NCBI GenBank assembly: GCA_022496185.1
Contig: WTXG01000138.1
Span: forward strand, 1-64,000
Direction: 5' to 3'
DNA length: 64,000 bases
From: Multifurca ochricompacta
Taxonomy: Eukaryota > Basidiomycota > Agaricomycetes > Russulales > Russulaceae
This document shows positions 46,150 through 58,100 of this stretch, in pieces (the stretch's first letter is position 1; every line of letters begins with the position of its first letter). The translations under genes and the position numbers were made by a program. The notes under the pieces were generated by a model that saw only the letters and a list, made by a program, of their open reading frames with translations, did no database searches and was not told the origin of the DNA.

Positions 46150-47525
46150 ATTGCTAAATCAGCACTTCTATCTTTATGGCTAAGAGTAAACCATGTGCCT
46201 TATGGTCGCGCTGCCAGTATATGTATAGCAAAACGGGCCATCTCCGTCGTCCTTTCGCTTGATATTGAAAACCGAAAGCACAGAAGCAACGACGATAAAC
46301 ATCGTCGTGTCTACCAAATATCTTCCGGGACAGATACGCCTGCCATAGCCAAATGCAGAATTTAGGATCGGATCTTCCCGCAAGCTTCCATCTGAGTTGA
46401 GGAATCGCTCTGGTTAAAAAGGTGTCAGGGTCAGGATACACGGCTGGGTCATGTAGGACCGCCCTGCGAAGAAATGTAGGGACCACAACAGATATACCAT
46501 GAAACCCCTACCATATGTTAGATAAAACAAGCCCACCTGGGAATGGGTTAGATTAGAAAACACCGAGACAGTCTCGTAGATGGAAGGCAGCGCACCCTTG
46601 GGAATGAAGTAGCCCTCATAGACATTGTCTTCTGACGTCGCGCGAGGAAATCCTGCCAGTGACAGACGCGCTTAGATATTGCGCTTAAGTTGTTAGTGAT
46701 ACAACGTACCGAGAGGTCCGACGGGCATCCACCTCGAAACCTCGTTGCATATTCCATCGACAAATGGTAACCTTGGACGATCCTAAAACGTCGGCAGTCG
46801 CTCCCAGCCCGTAACAAGATCGATTTCGTCCTGTGCCTTCTTCTGTGTTTCCGGGTGTAGCAAACAAGCGAGGAAGAAGATCATCAAGGCTGATACCGTC
46901 TGGAAGATAAATAAAACTACAGGTTCAATAGGTCGGTACTGTTGTAAATATATGTTCGCTAACACACACTGTCAGACCCGACTAAAGAAGATTATAATTT
47001 CGACAGGATCGCACCACTGTGGTGTGGTGACTGCTTACCCGTAAACAGGGAACCTAAAGCCCCGAAGATCGTTTTCTCAGCCTTGTCACGGTCTGATTCA
47101 CTTAATTTCTCTATCTCTTGAATATTTTGGAGAGCAAGTGACGGACGCGCAGTTCCCTTGAGCTACGAGGTGGATTTTTGTGAGCCATTGCAGAGATACC
47201 TATGCTAATTGCTTACAATGCTTTCTTTTACGAACCGGATTGGTTCGTTCACGGCCTCCTCCCAAATTCCATGACCATAACGGATGAGAGGCTTGTAGCT
47301 AAACCATGGTAGCCATTCGGGCATGTGGCGCACTGATGTCGTTGTAGGAGGTTTCCATACTGGCTAGTAGGAAAGAATCCGAGACCACATACGAATAGGA
47401 ATGTCATTCACCAACAAAACACCAGGAATGATGGTTCCCGTAGCCAGGTCGCTCATCTTTCTGGCAACGTCGAGCTTTCTGTCATGACGCCCTTGTGCCT
47501 CGAAATCGTAGGTAATAGCCATGAC
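46150..47525 (-). pseudogene. Cytochrome P450 pseudogene, 5'-truncated
   Basis: Haem-thiolate monooxygenase remnant on the minus strand. Seen in order: helix C-F region (RHMPEWLPWFSYKPLIRYG), I-helix (VGSDSTVSALMIFF, in place of the AGxDT motif), K-helix ExxR (NEVSRWMPVGPL), EDNVYEGYFIPKG, PERF motif (PERFLNSDGS), and haem loop FGYGRRICPG with the Cys ligand. Introns are short and GT-AG. Lesions: TAG in the frame near 46795 (LPTF-stop-DRPRLPF), a one-base frameshift before PERF near 46418, and no N-terminal membrane anchor or first ~150 residues. The hAT transposon inserted 15-25 bp beyond its 3' end. A basidiomycete multigene CYP family member; subfamily not assignable here. Confidence 0.85.
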
Positions 47526-48183
47526 TATCTTCCCTTGCAAACTGTAAATTTTGTAACACGCACACCGCCATTGTTCTTAGATTGAAAACAGTGAGAATTT
47601 GAATGTTTGATAAGAGCCGCTGTCGTCGTCGTCGATTTGGATTTGGGCTTTGGGCCTTATGTTCACGTGACCAGACCAAAATTCGGATACATCATCATCG
47701 GGATCAGATCAATCTTTGGCAACCAACCTCCTCTGGGCTGGACTATTGGCGAGGGTGTACTAGTGGCCCCTTCTTCTATACTCTTTTGAGTGAGTTGACA
47801 ACTGATAACAGCCATGTACCATGTTGCTCACTCGTATCAAATTGTCAACAAATCCAAATAATCAGGGTAGCGCACATAAAAGACATAACCAACAATCATA
47901 ATCCTGAACCCACTCCTACACTTGATGTCATTCTCAACAGACCGCAACCATACCCACTACAACTCTTTACTGAGTGCAGAAGACAACTTAGCCGAAGAGC
48001 GATCGTTGCCTTGTATCCAAGGCCCAGTCTTCGGTTGCTCTTTTGATCCAGGTGGAAACTGCTTTTTACGCCTTTGATTGAACGGCTTCTCCATATCACT
48101 ATCCGCCGCCTTGCGCTTCTTGCGATCTCTACTTTCTGAAGAATGCAGACGAAGCTCATACCCGCACAAGCTTCCATCGTTGT
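47526..48183. other. Interval between P450 pseudogene and FunK1
   Basis: No P450 N-terminus is found here. The minus-strand stretch 47957-48240 is open and basic (ESRDRKKRKAADSD, FNQRRKKQFPPGS) and may be the displaced C-terminal tail of the FunK1 kinase, one frame away. The rest shows nothing recognisable. Confidence 0.5.
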
Positions 48184-50400
48184 CTACATCCCATGCGCTG
48201 GCAAGATACCTGTCAAAAATTGACAATACCAGTCCGGAGAACAAAGCTTGATGCGAGAGTCCTGAACTCGTTGATCTCTCGCTTGTTTCGCATTGATTCG
48301 TGCTATGGATTTCTTGTATAAACTGAACTGCGGTTCCACATGGCGATAAAAATCTTGGAAAAGCAAGCGCAGCTCCTCGACTATGTCTGCACAAGGAGTT
48401 TCAACGAGATCTTCGATGGTTCCAGGAGTAATGGGAACGCCTTGAAGAAACGAAAATTTTCCAAGACCACCCCTGACAAGACCGTCGTCACCCACGTCTG
48501 AGTGCATGTCGAACACATATTGCATATTAGCCGTCATATCCACCTTCCCAGGACTCCTGCACTTTGCTATTTCGTATAAAAGCACCCAGAAGAATGACTC
48601 TAGGTCGTCAGAAACTTCATGTGGTCTACATGAAGGGTCAAGCAAGCGCCATATGGATATGAATTGCCAAGTGCCCTGCATGCAGTCCTCATTAGTTGCT
48701 AATACTTCACACCCATTAACGTGATACATACCGTGCGTGAATGTTGTCTCGCCTTCTCCTCGACCCCTTTCGTAACCCGTTTTGACAAGTCCCAGTCGAT
48801 CAATATCCCACGCCCATCCTCGCCAATCAAGATGTTACCTGCACTCACATCTCGATGTAACATTCCGGTCCTCTCGTACGCCGCAGAGTGAGCTGTACCA
48901 AATCCTTTAGAATTTATACTGCGAGTAGGAAATGGTATCTCTTACCTATAATGGCGTCCCGAATCACCTCACATAATTGTCTCGTCGATTTAAATCTATT
49001 CAGGGGCCTCCCGAGTGTTTCCAAGACAAGTCGGTAGTGAACAAAAGGATTCGCAGATGGTCGACCAGGACACCAGTCATGTCCACCTTCTGAACCTTGC
49101 AAGTAGTCCTGTGTCCTTGTCCTCTGTGGGGTGAACAAGGAAACATTCGAATGTTTAGGTGATAATGGGACATCGCCACCCAAGCCAAACTTCGCTATAC
49201 AAGGAACTTGTGCCGCGTTCAATTCCCGATATACGTCGCCTTCCTTTTGAATCCCCGGGAGATTAGTGCGCCAAAAGTCTTTGACGTACACAAGGTTTGC
49301 GCTCGCGACCTCGTAGGCGATGTATCCGAATGTAGACCGTCCAAAGAGTGACTCTGTATACCACACTGCTCCTGCTGTGATGTATGACCTGAGCTCCCCA
49401 TCAGTGGCATGATCGTCCCGGACCAAGATCTTGTGGAGATCCGCCTTCCTAACTTTCTCCAAGCCCTCGTACGTCTTCAACTTGCAAATTGCTGCTTCTG
49501 CCTCATTATCTGGTACAGAAGTAATAGTCGTATCAAATCCACGGTCGACGTCGGATAGGAAGTTGAACCGCCATATGAATTCAAAGAGTGTGTCGGGTTC
49601 GGCAGCCCAATTGAATAACTCGGTGTAGATTACTCCACTGCGATCCCATCGAAAGAGACGACCTGTATCACCAAAAAGAACGACAGAAAATGAAAAGACG
49701 CGAAATTGAGCGCGATGGAGTGCCGATGCATAAGCAATGAACTGGCCACAGGTTTTGTATGCAGCTTGTGTCCATTGTACGTGGCTCTCCAAGTCTTCTT
49801 CGTCTTTCCTCATCTCTTCAAGAGGGATGAATATGTCCTCATCTTTGCCCTTGTTCTCGATCCACAGGTCAACTGCTCTCCAATTTAATAACTTTGCCTT
49901 CTTGGAGCCAGCCGAGTGTTCATGCCAGTGAGAGTGATTCGGAAGATTAGAATAAATGGAAATGTCAGGTTTTAAGCGATATTCTCCATCCGGAGAAGAG
50001 GTGGTGTTGACAAATTTTAGTTTGGGACAAAGGCCAGAGGCCTCAATTGCTTTAATCTAACGACATGATTGAGCATATATATATATAAGATGGTAGAGGC
50101 ACTTGCAAATTCGTTCTCATTCTTTGAGACGGTTGAGTGGGTAAACAAAAATTGGTTTGTTGGTCGTGATTCGTGTGCCTTTGGAAGAAATTCGGCCAAG
50201 AAGGTGTGGACAGGCATGGGCCCGACGAATTTCTCACAAGCGTCAAAGGTCATGTTTTTATAGCGTGATGAGGCTTTTTGGTATGGCGCAGAGCTGTGGT
50301 GTTCGCTTCCTGGAAGGTCTTTCTTCAACGGGGTTGTTTGAGATAATGTAGTCCGAGGATGAGGGTCTGTAGAGTTAGGTGGGGTACTTGGATTCGGCAT
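48184..50400 (-). CDS. FunK1-type fungal protein kinase, four exons
   Basis: Basidiomycete-expanded kinase family. Proposed exons on the minus strand: 50400-50103, 50049-48946, 48892-48732, 48675-48184; introns 53, 53 and 56 bp, all GT-AG, giving about 684 residues. ATG 50400 ([15 protein letters not shown]) was chosen as the first ATG behind the TATA box at 50450. The N-terminal domain carries [17 protein letters not shown] and [11 protein letters not shown]. The catalytic loop is [10 protein letters not shown] (Asp and Asn present), followed by IDWDLS in place of DFG. After it come GTWQFISIW and [14 protein letters not shown], the FunK1 hallmarks. A basic tail in the next frame (47957-48240) suggests a late frameshift or a missed splice. 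Substrates of this family are unknown. Confidence 0.85.
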
Positions 50401-50730
50401 AATGTGAGACAACGGAGGGTGGGGCTTGGGAATGACTCACTGTTGGATGTATATAGGGTTTTTCCAAGACACTCGGGCGCAGTCTGATGGAATAATCAAA
50501 TTTTTGGAGGGGCGGTGAGATTATCGATAATGAGTCTTACATGTCTGAGTTTGACTGGCTGTAACGTCGGCCAACAGCGCGACACACCAAGTTGAACCTT
50601 AAAGACGCGTGTGATCACGTGACACGACGCCAGGCTCACTGCTGCCATCGATTCTCTCAACCTAAGAACACATCGCTACTATCTACCACAAGGGACTACT
50701 CTTTCATGTATTTGCTGCCTACGGAATATA
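50243..50730. repeat. Left arm of a large inverted repeat (FunK1 5' region)
   Basis: Covers the FunK1 promoter and about the first 55 codons. The reverse complement matches 54465-54915 with roughly 80-85% identity by eye, including attatgccgaatcc at the ATG and cgataatctcaccg in the promoter. Confidence 0.85.
50450..50455 (-). promoter_or_regulatory. TATA box of the FunK1 gene
   Basis: CTATATAC on the minus strand, about 50 bp upstream of ATG 50400. The surrounding 200 bp are duplicated in inverted orientation near 54560-54750. Confidence 0.55.
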
Positions 50731-51535
50731 AATGGGATTTTTTTTTAAAAAAACTCTCCAAGATGATAAATGAATAGGTTTGAACTTATCCGCCACGTAG
50801 CTAAAACCCGTTGGTTGGTGCACCCACATTCATAAGATCAAAAGAAGTAGAAGACAAGAGGTCTCAGCAAAAATCCTAGGGTTGTTCAACTTCATTGATG
50901 GTGTAGCAAGTGATAGAGAGGTGGGATAGGTTTTCGTTTGACAGTACGTGAGGGGGTTGGAGATTTACAGGAGAGCTGTACCAGGGTGCATCTTTTGTGA
51001 TGAGGATATAGTGGGTGAGCTGAGTTCCGGGATTCATTGTTGTACTGAATGGATTCATTCTGTTTGATGCCAATGTTCAAGGTTAATAAACACGCCTCTT
51101 TTATTTTAAAAATAAAATTATACATCACATCACTTCTGTACAGACTAAATGCACACATTGTGACGCATCACATGATGTACATACAGAGACAAACAATATG
51201 TAATGGGAACGTTGTTGATTGTTTTGGCAGACTAGTTCCGATACTTGACAAGTGGCCACGGCCCTTAGTCAGGTCAAGAAGTGGTGTAGGGACAGTCAGG
51301 AGGAGATTCTCATCGTTCCCCTCGAAGGTATGCCTTATTTCTCTTTTCACGGGTATATTTTTCTTTTTTACTGGAGGAGGAAAAGAGTGGGGGCAAGGGG
51401 GGAAGGAGCTCACCTTTTTGACACCCGTTAAAGGGCATGACAAGTCTCAAGTCTGTCATATCGTTATGGTAATGTGGCGCCCCCCCCATTTCCCCTTGCC
51501 CCAGCTTCGATTGATCTCTGATCACTCACAATCTT

Positions 51536-52462
51536 CAGCGCTTAATACTCTCGACCTGCTAAAGAAGGGTTCGACGCCCCTTGCCCAACGTGCACGCACT
51601 GCTTCACGCGTGCTCGAGTCACAGGTGGGTACTAACCCTCGCGTGAGGGTACAGCAGGATTCCGCGTTCGTCCTTCGAGATAAGATCGCTTTTCACAACG
51701 AGGACGATTCGGATGACTCGGCTCATCCTACCAACTCTCCGCCACTATCCAAGTCAACTTTGTCGTCACCCTCTCCAGAGTGGGTTCGTCGCACGATTTG
51801 TTGTGCTCAATGTGAGACCGATAATGCCGACACTGCACGTCCGCGAGTGGTACTCGCCACCCTAGCCGGTCAACCACCTCCAATCCAAACGCAGGCATTG
51901 GGAGGTGTTGATAGTCATCCTATGCCACTTTTATCATCACCAGCACCACCACCGCCACCACCACGTTCTCACTACCACGAGTCGTCAGCACCGGTCACGT
52001 CGCCGGTCCCGCTTCCTGTAGCATCAGCACACCACCATCATGGTTATCACGCTAATAGACATGAACCGCGCGTGATGGGTGCGTTCGTTACTTATTGGGC
52101 TCGTCGTGCGCGTCTGGAAGTGCTCGAAGTCCAGGCCTCCCCCCTCTACGGTAATCACCTCCACTAACACTACCACTACCACCACTGCCACTACCACTAC
52201 CGCTACCACTAACACAATCACTGCCCCTGGGGCCATGGATGGTGGACGCACGTCACTGGAAGACCGTCGACCGCCTTTGCATGGTGGACATAATAATAAT
52301 CATTATTATCGTGGACGTGGGGATTATCACGGCAAAGGTCCCGGAGGAGGAAGAGGAGGGATGGTTGAGCGTCCACCGGCCGTCAACACTATGATGGACG
52401 TGATCTCGCAACCAAGTCGGGTGGTGCGGGTCTTGGTTCGAGGAGAGAAGCTCGATCTTTGA
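51536..52462 (+). CDS. Unidentified low-complexity protein, probable C-terminal exons
   Basis: An open frame from about 51536 (ALNTLDLLKKGSTPLAQ) to about 52150, rich in Ser, Pro and His (PAPPPPPPRSHYHES, SAHHHHGYHANRHEP). A second frame then ends HGGHNNNHYYRGRGDYHGKG, GGGRGGMVERPP, VRVLVRGEKLDL and stops at 52462. The two could be joined by an intron beginning at the GTAATC near 52151 and ending at the AG before 52263, which keeps the frame. The RGRG/GGGRGG composition resembles an RNA-binding tail. I do not recognise the family, and the 5' part of any gene is unclear. Confidence 0.4.
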
Positions 52463-52469
52463 ATTTGAA

Positions 52470-53640
52470 ATTTTGAATGAGGATGACGGGGGTGTTGTGT
52501 GTCGTGTGTCGTCTTTTTCTTTTTTTTCTTTTGCGTATGTTGTGAGAAAGTGAGAGGGATATTTTATATGGATGTGAGGGTGTGAAAGTTGGTGCGTGCA
52601 TACCTCTTCTTTTTTTTCGTTTTTATACACGAGTCTTTATTTTTTTTTTCCAGGCCGAGCGTTTCTCTCCGGTTTTCACCAAATCGAAAAGAAGAAATCG
52701 CTTTTTTTTTTTAACAGCCGACCGACCAAACTTTTACTTCTGAAGGCTGGCTCCATCATTCCCCCTCCCTTCATCATTCTTCCTCAACCCCACAAACACA
52801 GCACACACACGCACACATGCACACACGCACACCGCTTCCATATATATCGCTCGCTGTGTTGCGGTTCCTCCTTCAAGTGGTATCGGTTATCCAATGCCGC
52901 CTCACCCTAACACTCCACTCGCTTTGCCTAACCTCGATTGGGTTTCTTTCCCTCACTCTCTGAAATTTTTCGATTTGGGCTGTGCTGTGGAAACTGCCCA
53001 TGGACTGACTTTGTGTGTGAACTGAACTGGACCCGGACTATATGGGGGGGGTATGTGAACTTGGGATATCTGTGTCCCTTTAGGGGGCCCTGTCCCTGAC
53101 CTCGTTTCAATTTAACTTTTTTCCTTTGCTTTTGTCCCCCCCTTTTTTTTCTTTTTCTTTTTCTTCTTTTGAGCTTCGACCCTTTGGGTAGAAGCTCATA
53201 AAAAAACATCAAAAAAAACAAAAAAACAAGTTTTGATCTTATGAATGTGTGTGTGGCTACCAACCACCCTCTCGAGGGATGGCATATGCATGCGCGCGCG
53301 CCCCTAACAGCTTTATTTTTTCTCCAAGTGAGTTTATGACCGGACCACTTGTCTCGGTCACGATATGAAATATATATATAAATGATATGATATGTCACCT
53401 TTGCGTGCCTTTTTCTCTTCCTTTATTTTTTTTAAATATCATATCATAATAAGATCTTCCACCCCCCCTCTCCATGCATGTGTTGTTGTCGTAAACATGA
53501 ACATGTTTGCCGTTTTTTGTTTTTCTACGTTTATGTTTTTTTTGTTTGCTGCTGTGACTACTATTTTTGTAGTTGTTTTTTTTTGGTCCCCCCCACCTTC
53601 CTACTGATAAGATTATGGGGGCCAGATAGGGGTACACGCA
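52470..53640. other. Low-complexity pyrimidine-rich stretch, no gene
   Basis: Runs of T (8-11 nt) at 52518, 52642, 52690, 53139, 53425, 53578; CA repeats at 52790-52830; C runs near 53130 and 53460. A clean stem GAGCTTC ... GAAGCTC sits at 53171-53197, followed by A-runs. It may be the 3' UTR and terminator region of the upstream reading frame. No conserved coding seen. Confidence 0.5.
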
Positions 53641-53930
53641 TGTAAACCTTTTTGCAAGGAAAAAGAATACAATACTTTTCTCTCTAGATTCGTTATTCGC
53701 TTTTTCAAGCCTTTTTTATACAATTTACACTACAGTTAATTTCAATACAAGTATAAGAGTTTTGTAAATAGGGGTTAAGTAAATGAGACATTTTGTCTTG
53801 TGACTTTTCAATTTTGTTGTGCTTGTATCAGTTAGATAAAATATTCAAAATAAAATCTCTTGTAACTGTAAACTTTTAACCACAGAGTCTGTAGAATCAA
53901 ATGTGAGACACAAACAAGATCGAAGTTCAT

Positions 53931-54041
53931 CGCCCCTGAGGGGCGCGCCAAAAATTAATTGTTCTAGCCAAAGGCTAGAACTTTTGACGACTGTGGTGCG
54001 CTTTTGCGCTCCTCCAGGTCGTCGATGGATCGTAATCCATC
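53931..54041. other. Cluster of four adjacent hairpins, possible structured RNA
   Basis: Four perfect or near-perfect stem-loops in 111 bp: cgcccctgaggggcg (53931-53945), gttctagcc/ggctagaac (53961-53981), gacgac ... gtcgtc with an inner agcgc-type stem (53986-54023), and gatggat/atccatc (54024-54041). The last two abut. The flanks are AT-rich and non-coding. Could be a structured ncRNA or a nuclear copy of mitochondrial intergenic DNA; the sequence alone does not decide. Confidence 0.55.
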
Positions 54042-54215
54042 ACCTACTTACTCCCAGTATGGCTTTTAAAAGGAAAAAATAAAAAAACAGGACTTTCCTT
54101 GGGTTTGGTTTAGGAGTGTGTACCTTGTCGGTGGCAGTGACAGTGGTGATGATAGTGGATAGGTAATAGAGGTTCCCTTCTCTTTTATATCCAATTTATA
54201 TTCCGTTGTGCAGCA

Positions 54216-54445
54216 TGGACTTGATCTATTGATCGTGATAAGATAATCTAAAGTGGGTCAGTTAACTGATTCAGAGACAACTCTACATTGCACACACAAC
54301 ACGCTCTTTCGTATCTTGTCACAATTAATTATATTTCTGTCTTTATTGTGTCATGCTCTTTTAGTAGTATATAAGGACTCCACTTTATATGCATTCACTT
54401 CAGTTTAACCACATTATCTGCTATCTAAATAGGTAACTATAACCC
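54216..54445. repeat. Fragment related to the hAT interior
   Basis: Matches 45635-45895 and 61265-61545 (gataagataatctaaagtg, tgattcagagaca, ctatctaaataggtaa). No hAT termini surround it, so it is an isolated piece or a separate small repeat that also sits inside the hATs. Confidence 0.7.
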
Positions 54446-54464
54446 TTTTTACAGCTCCATTCAT

Positions 54465-54915
54465 CAGCCAAATACATGAAAGAGCAGTCACTTGTGTACA
54501 CTTGAAAAGGTAAGTAGGCCATGACCAGAGAACTGAGGGCGGCAGTGACAGAACTGTTGTATCACGTGATAACACCGCGTCTTTAAGGTTCCGCGGCTGT
54601 TCCGACGTTACAGTCAATTAAACTCAGACGTGTAAAATTCATTATTCTCATTATTCATTATTCGATAATCTCACCGTTCCTTCCCAAAATTTAATTATTC
54701 CATCAGATTACTCCCGAGTGTCTATGATAGACTCAACGGTGAGCGTTGTCTCATATTATGCCGAATCCCAGTATCCCACCTAACTCTACAGATCCTCATC
54801 CTGGGACTACATATCTCAAACAACCCCGTTGGAGAGACATCTTCCAGGAAGTGAACACCACAGCTCTGGACCATACCAAAAGCATCTTCAAGGCATAAAA
54901 ACATGACATTTGACG
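54465..54915. repeat. Right arm of the inverted repeat; truncated FunK1 5' copy
   Basis: Plus-strand copy of the FunK1 promoter and start ([16 protein letters not shown] at 54760). The frame breaks after about 30 codons and the match ends near 54915. It is a pseudogene fragment facing the NLR gene, so it may have supplied promoter sequence upstream of the NLR. Confidence 0.82.
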
Positions 54916-55089
54916 CAAGGTGTCCACGTGTCCACAATATCCCTTTTTATCACATCCCTGATCTTAGATCACCACCAGAACTATAAGCAGCTTACTATCG
55001 TGTTCATGTGTATTATCACTTGTGTGAGAGTGCGTGAGAGCATCTTGGCTCAACAGGAAATGGCTCTACGCCCCATTCACGATGGTGCA

Positions 55090-55096
55090 TATAAAG
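55090..55096 (+). promoter_or_regulatory. TATA box of the NLR gene
   Basis: TATAAAG, about 65 bp before ATG 55161, with a pyrimidine/CA-rich leader (ttcaactcttaccactacc) between. Confidence 0.55.
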
Positions 55097-55160
55097 CGCT
55101 GAACCATACCCGGAACACCTTCAACTCTTACCACTACCAGCTCAACTAACACTTACCTTC

Positions 55161-58100
55161 ATGTCCTCCCAAACCGTATCCTCCTCAAACTTTCAAATCA
55201 TCCTCGATGCTTTCCAAGACTATTCAAAACAGACCGGCGTAGACCTCAGTGCTACCAATGATCCTTTCGCCGACAAGCTGAGAAGCTGTCACTCACCCGA
55301 CGCAATCTTGGAGTTGCTTCAAGACAGCGCCAAGGCTTTTACTGAGTATCGGGAGGGAAATCGGAAATTGATCAGCTGGCTTAGCCCCGTGGTGCAGGTT
55401 CTCCATGCATTTTCAAGCATTTTCGGCGAAGCTGTTAGCCTGGTAGGCTTCTAGGATTACCATGGATCCGTCTTGCAAGACTCCAATTTTTATGCTTTCC
55501 CACTAGACACCCTTCCAACCCACAAAAGCAATCTTTGTCTGTATAGATGCTCTCCTTACCGTACGTGTCTCTTATACTTTCGACTGTGAGGACCATTTGT
55601 GAGGTTTTGCGTTTTTTTTTGTTCTATCGATCAGGCCGCTAGCAGCGTTAGTGCGAGCTACGATGCCCTCGTGGATCTCTTCGAATGCGTCGGGAACTTC
55701 CTCAAACGTCTACACGTTTATACCGAAATGACAGTCACCCCTTTGATGTCCAACATAATCATGAAGATAATCGTCCAAGTTCTCTCCGTCCTCTCTCTAG
55801 CGACGAAACAGATAAAGCAGGGACGATTCAGTAAGCACGTTCTCGTTCTAGTAAAACTTCTTTCCCGCGTTTCATCTTTCTCGATAGAGAAATTCGCGAA
55901 GAAACTCTTGGGGGAGAGTGAAATCGAGGCTGTACTCCAGAGATTGGACAGACTCACCCGAGAGGAGGCCCAGTTGACTGTCGTCCAGACACTCCAGGTT
56001 GTTCACGGTTTGATGAACAATATGAAAACAGTCATGGACGGTAAGCGATCCCTTATCTTTTTCGCTAGATAGTCGCATTTTGTGACACTTTTTATCCGAG
56101 TAGACGGAAGGGCATCGACGGATGGCATAATCCAAGCTCTGGGTATGTTCAGCCAACTTAGGCTGTCATATTTGTTTCTTGGGGAGGCTGACTGCTGGTT
56201 GCTAGTTACGATGCAAGAGACAGCAAATGAGATAAACAAGATGAAACGTTGGTTCTTTTGCCGTTCGTAACCGTCGATGCTGAATATTTTTCACAGGTGT
56301 GCAGTTGCAAAAGGATGTCCGAAATTGGCTCTCTCCTCCCGACTCATCATACAATCACAACATTGCGCGGAGAGATCACCACGCCGGGACAGCAGGATGG
56401 TTTACCCAAGGCAGTACATTTGAGAAATGGCAAACGGCTGGCTCCCTCTTGTGGATACACGGTAAACGTAAGGGCTTCTCGGACTTGCCATCGTTTTTCA
56501 GTTGCTAATGGTTGCGATGTTGTCCGATTCTATAGCCGGGTCCGGGAAAAGTATCCTCTGGTGGGCGTCATAACAAGTCACCTCTTCCCATGCATCCACT
56601 GACATCATTAATTAGCTCCACCGTCATTCAAGAAGTAAAAGTCCGACACGATGCAGGACTAGCCTTGATGGGATATTTCTATTTTGACTTCAGAGATCTT
56701 GCAAAACAAGATATCCGTGGCTTGCTTACGTCCCTTCTTTCTCAACTCAGCGCCAAATCTGATCCTTGCCATGCGATCCTTTCTAACTTGTATTCAAAAT
56801 ACGACGCTGGATCGCAACAACCTGATGATAATTCCCTTTTGAGATGCTTGAAGGAGATGCTTGAACTCCCTCATCGGCCCGCGATTTATATCATTGTGGA
56901 TGCCCTTGACGAGTGTCCCAACACCTCTGGCATCATGTCCCCTCGTGACCGAATCCTTGAATTCTTCGAGGATCTCGTCGGGTCACAACTTCCAAATCTA
57001 CACATCTGCGTCACAAGTCGGCCCGAAGCTGACATTCTCGATGTTCTTGAACCTTTGGCAACTCATACGGTCTCTCTCCACGACGAAGGCGGACAGAGGA
57101 ACGATATCGTGGATTACATCAACTTCGTAGTCAAGTCAAACCGGAAGATGCGGACATGGAGAACTGAGGATAAGAATCTGGTGATTGACACGCTCTCACA
57201 GAGAGCCGACGGGATGTGAGCGCGCCACAGTATTTTGGCGCCTTTTGACTCGGTTCTCACGACATCACACAGGTTTCAATGGGTATTCTGTCAGCTCGTA
57301 ACGTTATGTCGCTGTTTTTCTTCATCGCTAAGGCGCGCTTTGGATGAACTGCCTGAAACCTTGGATGAAACTTACGAGCGCACGTTGCTAAACATCGACA
57401 AGGAGAGACGAGAATATGGCCAAAGAATCTTCCAATGCCTCGCGGTGTCTGTTCGTCCACTTCGTGTGGAAGAACTCGTCGAGGTTCTTGCTGTTCGTTT
57501 TGATACAGGACACATACCCGAATACTCCGCGAGTTGGCGCCCTGAAGATGCACAAAAGGCCATCGTATCTGCATGTTCCAGTCTTATAACCATTGTAAAT
57601 CAGGACGGCTCTCCAGTTGTTCAATTTTCGCATTTCTCTGTAAAGGAGTTCTTGATATCAAGTCGCCTAGCCGCTTCGGGAGAGATTCTCTCTCGCTTTC
57701 ACATTCTTCCTGAACCGGCACATGCAGTTCTCGCCCAGGTTTCCCTCAGTATCCTTCTCCAACTAGATGATAAGGTCGACAGAGATCGAATCAAACAGTT
57801 TCCACTCGCTCTGTATGCCGCTCAGCATTGGGTGGAACATTCGAAGTTTGGAAATGTATCTGGATCATCCACTTTACAGGAGATGATGGATCATTTGTTC
57901 GATCCGGACAAGCCATACTTTGGGACATGGGTGTGGATACACGATATCGACAATCCTTGGAAGGCGCACATGTCCACCACACATCCGACACGGCCGTACA
58001 ACATCCCGCTATACTATGCGGCACTCTGCGGATTCTGTGGAGTTGCAGAGCGACTGATGGTCGCTCACGCACAGGACATGAATACGAGGGGCGGATATTA

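Noticed and set aside
46108..46365. Plus-strand ORF next to the hAT end
   Set aside because: Antisense to the P450 haem-binding exon; the minus strand carries the FGYGRRICPG motif.
54752..54915. A second FunK1 gene on the plus strand
   Set aside because: Only the promoter and about 30 codons match; the frame then stops and no kinase core follows.
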